The notes under the pieces: model-generated | Databases searched by the model: none | What the model was told of the DNA's origin: nothing | The model's input: the letters and a program-made list of their open reading frames with translations, nothing else | Program-made: the position numbers and the translations under genes | In this document: one piece after another, positions 9,985 to 20,146 of the stretch | How positions within the stretch are numbered: the first letter of the stretch is position 1 | Layout: every line of letters starts with the position of its first letter | NCBI RefSeq assembly: GCF_003600645.1 | Contig: NZ_CP032482.1 | Span: 2,480,001-2,544,000, forward strand | Direction: 5' to 3' | DNA length: 64,000 nt | Source: Yersinia rochesterensis | GTDB taxonomy: Bacteria > Pseudomonadota > Gammaproteobacteria > Enterobacterales > Enterobacteriaceae

Positions 9985-10224
9985 ATGGGTAACATTAATA
10001 TTCGCATTGATGATGACTTAAAAGATCGTTCTTATGCGGTACTGGAAAAGCTGGGGGTCACCCCCTCTGATTTGCTGCGCCAGACACTGGAATATGTGGC
10101 ACAAAGTGGCAAACTGCCCTTTAAATCCGTGTTGCTGACCGATGAAGATCAAGCACTGGTCGCCGTAGTCAGAGAACGTTTAGCCAATCCACAACCGGTC
10201 AGGGTGTCACTGGATGACTTATAA
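9985..10224 (+). CDS. relB: RelB/DinJ-family antitoxin
   Basis: A 79-residue antitoxin. The N terminus (MGNINIRIDDDLKDRSYAVL) is the ribbon-helix-helix DNA-binding domain, followed by the LGVTPSDLLRQTLEYV helix. The C-terminal acidic stretch would wrap the toxin. It probably both neutralises the downstream RelE-like toxin and represses the operon through the palindrome just upstream. GAGG lies eight bases before the ATG. Its last codons overlap the toxin start by 11 bases, typical of coupled type II modules. It sits between two terminase pseudogenes of a decayed prophage. Confidence 0.88.
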   Translation: MGNINIRIDDDLKDRSYAVLEKLGVTPSDLLRQTLEYVAQSGKLPFKSVLLTDEDQALVAVVRERLANPQPVRVSLDDL

Positions 10225-10498
10225 TCTTGATTTTGATCGCCGGGCGCTAAAGGAATGGCATAAGCTCGGCGATACCGTACGCCAGCAATTTAAGAAAAAG
10301 TTGCTCGAAGTGATTAAAAATCCACGCGTTGAAGCCAATAAACTGCGCGACTTACCTGATTGTTACAAAATAAAACTACGCAGCGCCGGATACCGCCTGA
10401 TTTATCAGGTGCAAGACGAAAAAATCACGGTTTTTGTGGTTGCCGTGGGTAAACGGGATCGTGAAGAAGCCTACAGTGAAGCTGGCAATCGCGTCTGA
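10214..10498 (+). CDS. relE: RelE-family mRNA interferase toxin
   Basis: A 94-residue toxin predicted to cleave mRNA in the ribosomal A site. RelE landmarks are present: the basic helix KKKLLEVIKNPR, the strand IKLRSAGYRLIYQV with the arginine and tyrosine used in catalysis by RelE, and the C-terminal VAVGKRDREEAY. No frameshift or early stop is seen, so the toxin looks functional, in contrast to the surrounding phage genes. It overlaps relB by 11 bases and ends 10 bases from the stop of the convergent terminase small-subunit pseudogene. Confidence 0.88.
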   Translation: MTYNLDFDRRALKEWHKLGDTVRQQFKKKLLEVIKNPRVEANKLRDLPDCYKIKLRSAGYRLIYQVQDEKITVFVVAVGKRDREEAYSEAGNRV

Positions 10499-10508
10499 TT
10501 GTCAGTTT

Positions 10509-11181
10509 TCAATCCAACCCCGGCAATTTACCCTCTAACATCTGCTGTACTTTTGCATAATCTTCTGGCGTGTAACTCACCTGGCTAATGGCACCACCAT
10601 CAGGGCCGCTGATTTCGGTCTTATTTTTCAGCATACCCAAATGCTGACCCACCATTTTTAGCGCGTCGTCCTGATTTCGAGTAATGACTTCTAAGCCAAA
10701 CTTGCCTTGCTTAACACCGGCATAAAGGCGGCGTGCCGAAATCGATAAATCCCGCGAATCATGAAAATGCGCCCTGCCTTCCCTCACCATTACAACGTGG
10801 GCAATCTGGATTAGGATCGAGCGTACTGTCAAAACCGTAACCGCCATCATCCAGTGGTGCAGGTTTTCCGTTATTGGTTCTTTTCTCTGACTCTTCCTGA
10901 TATTCCTGCTCGTTAATCCACTGGTATTTATTTTCAATCCCCCAGCAATGACGGCAACATAAACGACGAAACTCTGAAATTTCGTTGGCGTTGGCCGTGG
11001 CAATATCCCACCACCAATTTAACACAGCATCTTGCGTGATATGCGTCCGTTTCTCTCTGGCTTCCATAGCATCGCGTATGGCTTTGTTTACCGATACATG
11101 GCGATACAACCGACGGGCAGCGGCAGCACCGGTTAGCCAATATCTGACTAACTGGCGATATGTGCTGACGTAATGCCACAC
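10509..11181 (-). pseudogene. phage terminase small subunit, frameshifted
   Basis: Two minus-strand frames together give a terminase small subunit. The upstream frame has DAMEAREKRTHITQDAVLN, a recognition-helix region, and then NPDCPRCNGEGR; it runs out at QGAFS. The other frame resumes with GRAHFHDSRDLSISARRLY and continues to a tail ending MLEGKLPGLD. A single indel near 10770-10790 explains the break. The 5' end is also eroded: the usual N-terminal helices are not visible beyond 11181. It lies just upstream, on the same strand, of the terminase large-subunit remnant. Confidence 0.8.
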
Positions 11182-11309
11182 GGGTAAAAGACACCTTAGA
11201 CGGCCTTGGTGGAATGCTTGAAGATAAATTCGACGCCACTATGTCATTTATCAGAACTCTTGATGGTCATGCAGACGTTTGTGATAAAGAAGCTAAACGC
11301 TATACGTGA
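11169..11309 (+). other. orphan open fragment, probable phage debris
   Basis: A 46-codon open stretch without a start codon reads RNATRVKDTLDGLGGMLEDK and continues as plausible protein (FDATMSFIRTLDGHADVCD) to a TGA. It is coding-like in composition but I cannot name it. It ends about 10 bases before a 10-base copy of part of the sdsR terminator (11319-11328), so it may be the outer edge of the prophage remnant. Confidence 0.35.
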
Positions 11310-11394
11310 TGCTATAAAAGACCGAATATCAAAATTCGTGTAATTTTCGTGTATTTTCGTTTTTACTAAAAAATAACCATTAAAATCAACAAAT

Positions 11395-11499
11395 TAAAAA
11401 TAGACCGAATACGATTCCTATATTCGGTCTAGGGAAATGGCTCTTGGGAGAGAGCCGTGCGCTAAAAGTTGGCATTAACGTAGGCTTACTCAGCCATAC
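11395..11499 (-). ncRNA. sdsR: SdsR (RyeB) small RNA
   Basis: The minus strand reads AATGCCAACTTTTAGCGCAC, then GGCTCTCTCCCAAGAGCC, a hairpin, then a 3' hairpin with arms AGACCGAATA and TATTCGGTCT and a following T-rich stretch. This is the remembered sequence of the sigma-S-dependent regulatory RNA SdsR with few changes. A sigma-S-like -10 box CTATTCT occurs at 11506-11512, setting the 5' end near 11499. The neighbour yebY is the same as in E. coli, where the antisense RNA RyeA/SraC also maps; that transcript cannot be confirmed here. SdsR acts with Hfq to repress several envelope, repair and stress mRNAs. Confidence 0.9.
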
Positions 11500-11661
11500 T
11501 CTTTAAGAATAGTCGAGTACATGTGTTTCGCCAACTTAGCAACAGAAGTAATTAATCACAGTTGCAAACTAGTTTGGATGATAAAAGTCAGTTCATAAAA
11601 TGAACAACGTAATTATCTGTTAAATAGAGACAAATATCTGTGTCCGCCAATATTCTCGAGT

Positions 11662-12003
11662 TTACTTTTGACATAAGGTCGTGGCGCGCTGCTGGAAAGG
11701 CTCCAGACTCATCTTTTGGCCCGGTTTCTCACTGTCATCCAATAATAAAATATCTAACGGTTTTGCCAGGACATGCCCCGCTTTCATCTGTTCAGTCGCA
11801 ACATCATTGAGTGGATATTGTGCTAATGTGCTTGGATTTATCACAAATAAAGCCCCGCCTGAGCGGCACTCCAACATCACTTCTTCTCGATTAAATGCCC
11901 ATTGTTTGCCAAACTCAAACTTACTGACGGTCACTATCTTCCCGGCAGCAATAGCGTTTACCGATAACATCAGTAATGATAATGTCAGCACAAAACCTTT
12001 CAT
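11662..12003 (-). CDS. yebY: YebY family exported protein
   Basis: A 113-residue periplasmic protein of the DUF2511 family. The ATG at 12003 has GAGG nine bases upstream; a TTG five codons earlier is less likely. A signal peptide ends AIAAG. Two cysteines (in LECRSG and near the end, TLCQK) could form a disulfide. It follows the copD/copC-like pair on the same strand, as in E. coli, and is thought to belong to that copper-related cluster; its function is not established. Confidence 0.88.
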   Translation of the reverse strand: MKGFVLTLSLLMLSVNAIAAGKIVTVSKFEFGKQWAFNREEVMLECRSGGALFVINPSTLAQYPLNDVATEQMKAGHVLAKPLDILLLDDSEKPGQKMSLEPFQQRATTLCQK

Positions 12004-12099
12004 TCTAATTATCCTCAATTAACTGATTGCCTTGATTTTCTCGTATATCGAGGCGTCGATGCAAGCTTACTGCCACTATCTATCAGGTATAACTTCACA

Positions 12100-12984
12100 T
12101 TATATCGGTGCCATCGTCGCAAAAAAACTCACCAAAAGCAGTACCGTTGCACCAAGGATAATTTCAGCACAGCTGTTTACAACCAACCAATAATGGGCTT
12201 TTGTGGGCAATTTTCGCAACATAGGGACAATGAGGTAGCGGTTAATCACAGCAATAACAATCATAAACAGCACCAATATTACTTTACTGAGTAATAGCAT
12301 CTGATAAACAGATGTCAGTGTTAAAGAAGTCTCACGCAATATAATAATGCTATTAATAATTCCGGTGGACAATACCAATGCCACGGCCAAATGACCCCAA
12401 CTTGAAAATCGAATTAACGTAGTGATAGCTTCGCGTTTAACATCACCATGGCGGGTATATGCAAGGCAAACCAGCAATGCGGGCAAACATCCTATCCAAT
12501 AACCTGCACTGAGCAGATGTATAACTTGATTGATCTGATGAATCCATCCCAGCACACCCTCGTGCATCGCCGCGTGCCCGATAAAGGCCAGACTGGCTAA
12601 TAGCAACGTTGAACAGCCTACCATCAGCCGATAATAAACACGGATTGTGCCGAGCAAAGCTATCCACATGCTCAATATGGATAAACCGAGATGCCATTGC
12701 CATATCTGACCAAAACGGGTGCCCAATACCGCCCACCACACGTTTAGTCTGTAGGTATCAGCCCAACCATCACCCATCATGCCAGCTTGGATAGCTAGCA
12801 GCCCGATAGCGGAGGCTAATCCCACAAATGTACTGAAGACAAGGAGAGGCGATAAGCGGTTTTTGAGTATCGAAGAGAAGCGGTCTGGTGCTAATAAGGC
12901 GGTGAAAACACTGATGCCAAACATCAGCATCACCGCCAAAAAATGCAGAAAGCGACACAGAACGAATAGAGTCGCCAGAGACAT
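12100..12984 (-). CDS. yebZ: CopD-family copper homeostasis membrane protein
   Basis: A 294-residue inner-membrane protein with about eight hydrophobic helices, belonging to the CopD family. Scattered His and Met residues in the membrane segments (for example HAAMHEGVLGWIH) are typical of proposed copper ligands. It starts one base after the stop of the copC-like gene, so the two are translationally coupled, and yebY follows in the same direction. CopC binds copper in the periplasm and CopD is proposed to pass it across the inner membrane. Confidence 0.9.
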   Translation of the reverse strand: MSLATLFVLCRFLHFLAVMLMFGISVFTALLAPDRFSSILKNRLSPLLVFSTFVGLASAIGLLAIQAGMMGDGWADTYRLNVWWAVLGTRFGQIWQWHLGLSILSMWIALLGTIRVYYRLMVGCSTLLLASLAFIGHAAMHEGVLGWIHQINQVIHLLSAGYWIGCLPALLVCLAYTRHGDVKREAITTLIRFSSWGHLAVALVLSTGIINSIIILRETSLTLTSVYQMLLLSKVILVLFMIVIAVINRYLIVPMLRKLPTKAHYWLVVNSCAEIILGATVLLLVSFFATMAPI

Positions 12985-12985
12985 A

Positions 12986-13372
12986 TTATTTCACTGTGAA
13001 GCTGTAAGTGCCTTTGGTTTTATGGCCATCAACAGACACCACATGCCATGAAACGTCGTATTTCCCAGCTTTCAATGCACTATCGATCGGCAAGATTAAT
13101 TGTGTGTTATTGACCGGGTCCAATTTAAGCTCGCCTGTTTTGACAACATTTTTATCTGGGCCAGTCACTTTCACTCCACTGAAACCCAATTCAATTCCTT
13201 CAGAGAAACCCAGTGTCACGGCTTCTGGCGCTGAACCAATGGTCGCATCGGCAGCAGGAGATTCAATTTTCAGGTGGGCGTGAGCCAAGGCTTGCTGGCT
13301 GGATAACCCAACAAATAACACAATAAGTGCCGAAAGCATGCGGCATGAAGAACGTACTTTGCGAATAAACAT
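12986..13372 (-). CDS. yobA: CopC-family periplasmic copper-binding protein
   Basis: A 128-residue exported protein. The ATG at 13372 is preceded by AAGGG; a longer frame to 13420 lacks a site. The signal peptide ends QQALA and the mature protein begins at His (HAHLKIESPAADATI), placing the N-terminal His that in CopC proteins coordinates Cu(II). The C-terminal VVSVDGHKTKGTYSFTV, with the second His, is the family signature. It is the first gene of the yobA-yebZ-yebY cluster. Confidence 0.92.
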   Translation of the reverse strand: MFIRKVRSSCRMLSALIVLFVGLSSQQALAHAHLKIESPAADATIGSAPEAVTLGFSEGIELGFSGVKVTGPDKNVVKTGELKLDPVNNTQLILPIDSALKAGKYDVSWHVVSVDGHKTKGTYSFTVK

Positions 13373-13692
13373 AATATCCCTTAATCGATGGGGGAGAAGA
13401 ATCTGTCTGCTACCAACCATATCCTATATTGGCAGCGCGAACCCCTATCACTTCCAGTCAATTGCACTACCTGTGAGGTAGGGCACAAAATAAAACGCCA
13501 AATTATGAATGGCGATTGAAATATCACCAATAGTTGAGTAGCAATTAAGCTCAGCTAGCGCTTTTAGCTTGGTTGCAAATGATAACGATTTCAATATGGC
13601 AAGTCGAGAAACCATAGCTAAACAACATGTTGTTAGCACGAAACAATAAAATTAAGAGAAAAGGGAGGGACGAGTATGGCGAAGAGACAATA

Positions 13693-13738
13693 AAAAGCCG
13701 CAATTTCTATTTCCACTAAGAGTGGATAGAAACTGCGG
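13693..13738 (-). terminator. ftnA terminator
   Basis: On the minus strand GCCGCAGTTTCTATCCAC pairs with a near-perfect complement to form a long stem, followed by TTTTTATT, directly after the ftnA stop. The rest of 13373-13692 holds the presumed yobA promoter region and no convincing gene. Confidence 0.85.
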
Positions 13739-13761
13739 CGAGTTCAAATCAAGCCAAAAAA

Positions 13762-14271
13762 TTACGCCTGAACGTGGCTCTGTGCAGCCATGGTTTTCAG
13801 ATCTTTATCGACGAAGAACAATGAATTGCCGCTATTACCCACCAGCGCCAGTTTATCCAGAATAGATTTGAACAGTTTTTCTTCTTCATGCTGTTCAGAC
13901 ACATACCATTGCAGGAAGTTGAATGTAGAGTAATCGTGAGTGGTCATTGCGACATGGGCAAGCTCATTAATTTGAGTCGTAATAAGTTGCTCATGCTCAT
14001 AAGTCAGTTTGAATACATCAGCCAGTGATGCGAAATCTGTCGGCGGCGCACTGATTGTACCCAATACCGGCATAGCGCCCGTTCCGCTCAGATATTCAAA
14101 TAAACGCTGCATATGCTGCATCTCTTCTTGAGAATGCTCTTTTAAAAATGCTGCCGCGCCTTCAAAGCCTTTATCACTGCACCAAGCACTCATCTGTAGA
14201 TAAAGATTGGCAGAGTAAAATTCCAGATTCAGTTGCTCATTAAGCTTCTGAGCCATTTCTGTTTTCAACAT
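13762..14271 (-). CDS. ftnA: non-haem ferritin
   Basis: A 169-residue ferritin subunit that forms the 24-mer iron store and oxidises Fe(II). The ferroxidase ligands are visible: Glu17 in LNLEFYS, the EEMQHM motif (Glu and His near 50-53), and the glutamates in the later helix EQHEEEKLF. No haem-binding bacterioferritin Met motif is present, so this is FtnA. A strong terminator follows. The long AT-rich upstream region to holE contains a 10-bp inverted repeat of Fur-like half sites, fitting iron-dependent control. Confidence 0.95.
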   Translation of the reverse strand: MLKTEMAQKLNEQLNLEFYSANLYLQMSAWCSDKGFEGAAAFLKEHSQEEMQHMQRLFEYLSGTGAMPVLGTISAPPTDFASLADVFKLTYEHEQLITTQINELAHVAMTTHDYSTFNFLQWYVSEQHEEEKLFKSILDKLALVGNSGNSLFFVDKDLKTMAAQSHVQA

Positions 14272-14448
14272 GATAATTCCCTAATTTTTATAATGCAGGT
14301 AAGCAACGATTAACTTAGCTTATTATGCCAAGTTAAAAACAAAATAAGAACACCCTATTCACATTAATATTTAATAAAATCACAAAATAACTTAACCAAC
14401 TGATTATTAATGATATTTTTTAAATTTAAACATGAGATTAATTATTAT

Positions 14449-14494
14449 AAGAATCATTTACATTAACACCAGAATACTAAAAAGAATGATTCTT
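14449..14494. promoter_or_regulatory. Fur-like inverted repeat upstream of ftnA
   Basis: AAGAATCATT (14449-14458) and AATGATTCTT (14485-14494) are exact inverted repeats 26 bases apart, each resembling a Fur half-site. They lie about 180-220 bases upstream of ftnA in the AT-rich spacer between ftnA and holE (14272-14664), which holds no other gene. Confidence 0.45.
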
Positions 14495-14664
14495 ATTTGA
14501 GGTTTATTTCAATAAATAATAACCTTATGACTTTGAGGTCATATTATCTCACTGCAAAAACGTTTAATTAGATATTATTAGGGTACATTAGCCTCTTGCC
14601 AATATCTGCCAGCTGCATTACCTTTTGCGCCATAACTGCCGATGCGCCACGAAGGAGAGGAAAA

Positions 14665-14898
14665 ATGGGATATAATCTGGCTGAGTTTTCTGATGAAGAA
14701 ACAGCAAAAATGAATGTCGATCTGGCCGCTTCTGGGGTTGCATTTAAAGAGCGCTACAATATGCCGGTGATCCCTGAAATGGTTGCTCGAGAACAGCCGG
14801 ATGAGCTACGTGAATACTTTTTACAGCGGTTGGCACACTACCGCAGTGAATCAAATAAATTCTCTCGCTTGCCGTATGAACCCAAAATGAAGTCATGA
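14665..14898 (+). CDS. holE: DNA polymerase III theta subunit
   Basis: A 77-residue subunit that binds and stabilises the epsilon proofreading subunit of the polymerase core. The start [15 protein letters not shown] has AAGGAGAGG upstream; a longer in-frame extension to 14596 is out of keeping with the family. The conserved [20 protein letters not shown] block and the C-terminal SRLPYEPK are the HolE signature. It is a single gene with its own terminator; the position next to ftnA and the copC cluster follows the enterobacterial order. Confidence 0.95.
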   Translation: MGYNLAEFSDEETAKMNVDLAASGVAFKERYNMPVIPEMVAREQPDELREYFLQRLAHYRSESNKFSRLPYEPKMKS

Positions 14899-14905
14899 GT
14901 AAGAG

Positions 14906-14934
14906 ACTCCCGCACCAGGGTCTGCGGGAGTTTG
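14906..14934 (+). terminator. holE terminator
   Basis: ACTCCCGC and GCGGGAGT form an 8-bp stem followed by TTTGG, between the convergent holE and pip genes. The T-run is short. Confidence 0.65.
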
Positions 14935-14947
14935 GCGATGAGAATCG

Positions 14948-16224
<1,277 letters not shown>

Positions 16225-16338
16225 ATGAGTAAGGGAATGGACAGCAAAAAGAACGCGAAGAAAAAGCCACTAAAAACACCAGCTGAGAAAAAAGCTGAGA
16301 AACGCGCTAAAAAGTCATCTTCCACTAGCGCAGAATAA
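16225..16338 (+). CDS. small highly basic protein, 37 aa
   Basis: The ATG follows GAGAGG and opens a 37-codon frame, MSKGMDSKKNAKKKPLKTPA, rich in Lys and Ala with a serine tail. Nearly half the residues are basic, so it may bind nucleic acid or be disordered. A rho-independent terminator follows its stop directly, which supports a real gene. It does not belong to a family I can name. exoX starts 84 bases later. Confidence 0.65.
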   Translation: MSKGMDSKKNAKKKPLKTPAEKKAEKRAKKSSSTSAE

Positions 16339-16362
16339 CGGACTTTTCGTCTCGTCAGTCAA

Positions 16363-16386
16363 CCCGCCACGATAGGCGGGTTTTTT
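16363..16386 (+). terminator. rho-independent terminator
   Basis: CCCGCC, a short loop ACGATA and GGCGGG followed by TTTTTT. It closes the small basic gene and separates it from exoX. Confidence 0.9.
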
Positions 16387-16422
16387 GTTGCTAATATTTA
16401 GGTATTACGGGGAAGAATAAGA

Positions 16423-17082
16423 ATGTATTTTCGTGTCATCGATACAGAAACTTGTGGTTTGGAGGGGGGTATTGTCGAAATCGCGTCTGTCGATATGGTG
16501 GACGGATTATTGAGCAACCCTATGAGTGACTTGGTTAGCCCAGACAGGCCAATCAGTCTCGATGCCATGGTAATTCACCATATCACGGAAGAAATGGTGG
16601 AAGGTAAACCGCGAATTGCCGTTGCAGTTAGAAAATATCAAGGGAGCCCGTATTATGTCGCTCATAACGCCCCCTTTGACCGCGGTGTGTTACCGGAGAT
16701 GGGTGGTCAATGGATTTGCACCTTAAAGCTCGCCCGTATGCTCTACCCTGATATTAAGCACAGTAATCAATATCTGCGTTACGCTTTGCGCCTGAATGTT
16801 TCAGTGCCAGATAATCTTTATCCACATCGTGCTTTGTATGATTGTTATGTCACCGCCGCACTGTTGCAACGCATCATACGAGACTCTGGGTGGAACGCCG
16901 AGCAGATGGTGGAAATGACGCAACAACCGCTGTTGTTACAGACATTTAAGTTCGGGAAATATCGTGGAAAAAGTATTGAACAGATAGCCCGGCAAGATCC
17001 GGACTACCTGCGCTGGATGCTGACCTCAATTGCCGACCTTACGCCAGATATGCGCCATACCCTGACACATTATCTGACATAA
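16423..17082 (+). CDS. exoX: exodeoxyribonuclease X
   Basis: A 219-residue DEDDh 3'-5' exonuclease acting on single- and double-stranded DNA in mismatch repair and recombination. The metal ligands are in place: Asp7 and Glu9 in IDTETCG, the Asp in HNAPFDR, and the HRALYDC motif with the catalytic His and last Asp. The C-terminal TFKFGKYRGKSIEQIA block is the extra domain shared by ExoX. GGGGAAG precedes the ATG. It converges with ptrB, the two stops being only 13 bases apart. Confidence 0.94.
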   Translation: MYFRVIDTETCGLEGGIVEIASVDMVDGLLSNPMSDLVSPDRPISLDAMVIHHITEEMVEGKPRIAVAVRKYQGSPYYVAHNAPFDRGVLPEMGGQWICTLKLARMLYPDIKHSNQYLRYALRLNVSVPDNLYPHRALYDCYVTAALLQRIIRDSGWNAEQMVEMTQQPLLLQTFKFGKYRGKSIEQIARQDPDYLRWMLTSIADLTPDMRHTLTHYLT

Positions 17083-17095
17083 CCGATTTTGTGAA

Positions 17096-19150
17096 TCAAG
17101 CTAGAGAGAGAATAAAAGCATATTCCAAAGCAATATCTTCATAAGCTTTGAAGCGCCCTGATTTACCCCCATGGCCCGAATCCATATCGGTATAAAGCAA
17201 TAATTGGTGGTCATCAGTTTTCATTTCTCGCAGTTTCGCGACCCATTTTGCGGGTTCCCAATATTGAACCTGAGAGTCATGCAACCCGGTAGTTACCAGC
17301 ATGTGCGGATAATCTTGAGCTTTAACCTGATCGTATGGGCTATATTGCTTCATGTAATCGTAATAGGCCTTATCATTTGGATTGCCCCACTCGTCATACT
17401 CGCCAGTCGTCAGAGGGATAGATTCATCCAGCATAGTGGTGACCACATCAACAAATGGCACCTGCGCCACAACACCTTTGTATAATTCAGGCGCCTGATT
17501 AATAACAACGCCCATCAACAAGCCGCCCGCACTACCGCCCATAGCGAAAACACGATTAGCATCGCCATAACCCTTGGCAACCAATGTTTTGGTAACATCG
17601 ATAAAGTCATTGAATGTGTTTAATTTCTTGAGCAACTTGCCATCTTCATACCATTGCTGCCCCAGTTCCCCACCACCCCGAATATGCGCCAGTGCAAAGA
17701 CAAAACCACGATCTAACAGACTTAAACGGCTACCACTGAATACCGGATCCATGCTGCTGCCATATGAGCCGTAGCCATAGACCAACAGCGGGTTACTGCC
17801 TGGGGCAAAATGATCACGATGATAAACCAATGAAACTGGCACTTTGACACCATCCGATGCGGTGACCCAAATCCGCTCACTACGATATTTTTCTGGTGTG
17901 AAGTTTTTGACTTCCTGCTGCTTGAGCAACTGACGAGCGCCGGTATCCATATTAAGTTCATACATGGAGCTTGGCGTGGTCAGGGAAGAATAACCATAGC
18001 GCAACAGTTCAGTTTCTGGCTCTGGGTTATATGCCAACCAAGTGACATAGGTAGGGTCATCAAAAGTCACCGACTTCTGTTCATCGGTGACCCAGTGAAT
18101 TTGCCGCAAATGCGTCAATCCCTCACTCCGTTCTTCCACCACCAGCCAATCGCGGAATAGGCTAAAGCCTTCCAACATAACCTCTGTTCTTGGCGTAATT
18201 AAGGGTAGCCACTGAGATTCATCAGCGAAATCAACGGGCACTTTAGCTGCATCGGCGATTTTATATAGACCGAAATTTTTGCCATCTTTATTCGAACGTA
18301 AATAAAAATGCTGCTTATAGTGATCTAAACCATATTCATGGTCTTTGCGGCGTGGCGCGAACATTTGCGGCAGCGGCTCGTGCTGATCGGCATCCAACAG
18401 TAAAATTTCAGATGTTGTGGTGCTACTGAGATGGATGACAATAAAGCGCTCAGATGTGGTTTTTTCCAACCCGACATAGAATGTATCGTCCGCTTCCTGA
18501 TAAATCAGCTGGTCCGATGCAGGGTCAGTGCCCACGACATGGCGATAGACTTGATAAGGCAGCAACGTTTTTTCATGCTTACGCACGTAATACAGTGTTT
18601 TTGAATCATTGGCCCATTCAAAGCTACCCGACGTATTGCTGATAACTTCCTGCTGCCAGCTATCACTTTGTAAATGTTTTACCCGGATATCATATTGACG
18701 CCGTGATAAGAAATCCTCAGCCACTGCCAGTAGTTGATTATCTGGGCTAACATCCAGGCCCCCCAAGGTGTAGAACTCGCTTTCCGCCGCGCGTTGATTA
18801 CCATCAAGTAAGGTTTCCCAACTGCTATCCGCCCAAACCGGTTGGCGAACGTAAATGGCATATTCATTACCCGGTTCAAAACGTGTTTGATAGCGGTAGC
18901 CATTGCGGGTATAGGGGACGGACTCTTCTTGGGGCGGAATGCGGGAAACCATTTCCTGATACAAAGTTTCGCGAAGCGGTTGCAGCGGCTTCAACACCGA
19001 CTCGGTGAACTCATTTTCAGCTTGCAGATAGTTCAGGACATCAGCATCAGTGCGCTCATCATCACGTAGCCAATAATAATCATCTGTACGGATATCACCG
19101 TGCATCGTCATCGGATAAGGGCGTTTATCTGCCTTTGGAGGTATGGTCAT
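17096..19150 (-). CDS. ptrB: oligopeptidase B
   Basis: A 684-residue serine peptidase of the prolyl oligopeptidase family that cuts short peptides after Arg and Lys in the cytoplasm. The N-terminal beta-propeller covers about residues 70-400. The catalytic domain contains GGSAGG at 538-543 with Ser540, Asp625 in TTGLHDSQV, and His660 in DMDSGHGG. The [17 protein letters not shown] start and the [14 protein letters not shown] block match OpdB. Monocistronic; no signal peptide. Confidence 0.95.
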   Translation of the reverse strand: MTIPPKADKRPYPMTMHGDIRTDDYYWLRDDERTDADVLNYLQAENEFTESVLKPLQPLRETLYQEMVSRIPPQEESVPYTRNGYRYQTRFEPGNEYAIYVRQPVWADSSWETLLDGNQRAAESEFYTLGGLDVSPDNQLLAVAEDFLSRRQYDIRVKHLQSDSWQQEVISNTSGSFEWANDSKTLYYVRKHEKTLLPYQVYRHVVGTDPASDQLIYQEADDTFYVGLEKTTSERFIVIHLSSTTTSEILLLDADQHEPLPQMFAPRRKDHEYGLDHYKQHFYLRSNKDGKNFGLYKIADAAKVPVDFADESQWLPLITPRTEVMLEGFSLFRDWLVVEERSEGLTHLRQIHWVTDEQKSVTFDDPTYVTWLAYNPEPETELLRYGYSSLTTPSSMYELNMDTGARQLLKQQEVKNFTPEKYRSERIWVTASDGVKVPVSLVYHRDHFAPGSNPLLVYGYGSYGSSMDPVFSGSRLSLLDRGFVFALAHIRGGGELGQQWYEDGKLLKKLNTFNDFIDVTKTLVAKGYGDANRVFAMGGSAGGLLMGVVINQAPELYKGVVAQVPFVDVVTTMLDESIPLTTGEYDEWGNPNDKAYYDYMKQYSPYDQVKAQDYPHMLVTTGLHDSQVQYWEPAKWVAKLREMKTDDHQLLLYTDMDSGHGGKSGRFKAYEDIALEYAFILSLA

Positions 19151-19273
19151 TAGTTGAAGTGTCCATCAGTGTTCGTTATCGCGAGAGTGACACGATTACC
19201 TGTCGATGCCAAGCGGCAGCATCTGCTTAAATTTGAGTTGAAAGAGTGTAATTCAATGATAAGCAACATGATA

Positions 19274-19308
19274 AACAGGTGCAGGATACCTTTACGCCAG
19301 CACCTGTT
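19274..19308 (-). terminator. possible yebF terminator
   Basis: AACAGGTGC and GCACCTGTT form a 9-bp stem with a 17-base loop just after yebF; on the minus strand it is followed by TTATC, so termination would be weak. Confidence 0.45.
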
Positions 19309-19337
19309 GTGATTAGCTTAATTCCACCCCTGCGGCC

Positions 19338-19697
19338 TCAAGCACGCAAGGTATAGGCGATAGTGCCAGCTTTACAATCAAGCACCACTTGGTAGTTTTT
19401 ATCGCCTTTTTTACCACGAGCGGTCAATGGAACCTGCCAGATATCATCTTGGCCTGTAATGTCTACCGCGCTAATCCAGACAACCGGGCTATCAGTACCC
19501 AACCCTTTTTTATCCGCTTCCCAACGTGTTATACGATTTTGTAGAAAATCACGTTTAACTTGAGTCGCAACCTGAGATTGATTTAACCCAGTACAAGTAG
19601 GGACTTTTGCTACCCGCGGTTCCTGGGCCTGTACACTACTGATGGCACCGGCTAAAGCGACGGCCACTACTAAGGCGAGTCCTGTCTTTCTCATCAT
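19338..19697 (-). CDS. yebF: YebF family secreted protein
   Basis: A 119-residue exported protein with a Sec signal peptide (ALVVAVALAGAISSVQA, cleavage before QEP). The mature part has the two cysteines of the YebF/colicin-M-immunity-like fold (PTCTGL and LDCKAG) and the conserved VKRDFLQNRITRWEAD helix. E. coli YebF crosses the outer membrane through porins; its biological role is unclear. The gene has its own hairpin and does not overlap neighbours. Confidence 0.85.
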   Translation of the reverse strand: MMRKTGLALVVAVALAGAISSVQAQEPRVAKVPTCTGLNQSQVATQVKRDFLQNRITRWEADKKGLGTDSPVVWISAVDITGQDDIWQVPLTARGKKGDKNYQVVLDCKAGTIAYTLRA

Positions 19698-19798
19698 TCC
19701 TCCAGATATTATTATTTCTATCCTCTGGCTGGAACAATGATTGAAAGGGGGGTTACAGAACGAATAGCGCTAAAAATTAATATGTTAACGCTATTTAA

Positions 19799-20107
19799 TT
19801 AACACTGAGTAAATTCAATCACGTAAAACTGTTCCAACCCCGGATAGATCTCCTTAATCACTTTTTTCAGTTCATCCAGCGACATATTTTCTTGCTCGGC
19901 ATGGTGTTGCGTCAGTGTATCCAAGGTGATTGGAGTGACGGATTTAACCAAAATATGGCAGAAAAATACGCCGTCTTCATTGCGACATACACGCAGGGTT
20001 TCCCTTGGGCGAAAATCGGATTCACTGCTATCCCGGATAGTGATCGTTTTGCGATCGGCCAGAATATCCGCCTCAAACCGGCGAAAGAAGGTGATTTCAC
20101 GATTCAT
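19799..20107 (-). CDS. yqfB: N4-acetylcytidine amidohydrolase (ASCH domain)
   Basis: A 102-residue ASCH-domain enzyme. YqfB-type proteins hydrolyse N4-acetylcytidine to cytidine. The start ATG at 20107 has AAGGGA six bases away, better than a GTG at 20125. Family residues visible are [20 protein letters not shown], with the catalytic Lys of DRKTITIRD, and later [19 protein letters not shown]. It lies 39 bases after the yebG stop on the same strand, so co-transcription with the LexA-controlled yebG is plausible. Confidence 0.9.
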   Translation of the reverse strand: MNREITFFRRFEADILADRKTITIRDSSESDFRPRETLRVCRNEDGVFFCHILVKSVTPITLDTLTQHHAEQENMSLDELKKVIKEIYPGLEQFYVIEFTQC

Positions 20108-20146
20108 TTTAGATCCCTTTTTCACTTCCTGCCGAAATCAGGCAGA

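Noticed and set aside
11380..11640. RyeA/SraC antisense RNA opposite sdsR
   Set aside because: Known in E. coli at this place, but no promoter or end can be supported from the sequence here.
13448..13639. 63-codon minus-strand frame between yobA and ftnA
   Set aside because: No ribosome binding site, no recognisable protein, and it lies in the spacer next to the ftnA terminator.
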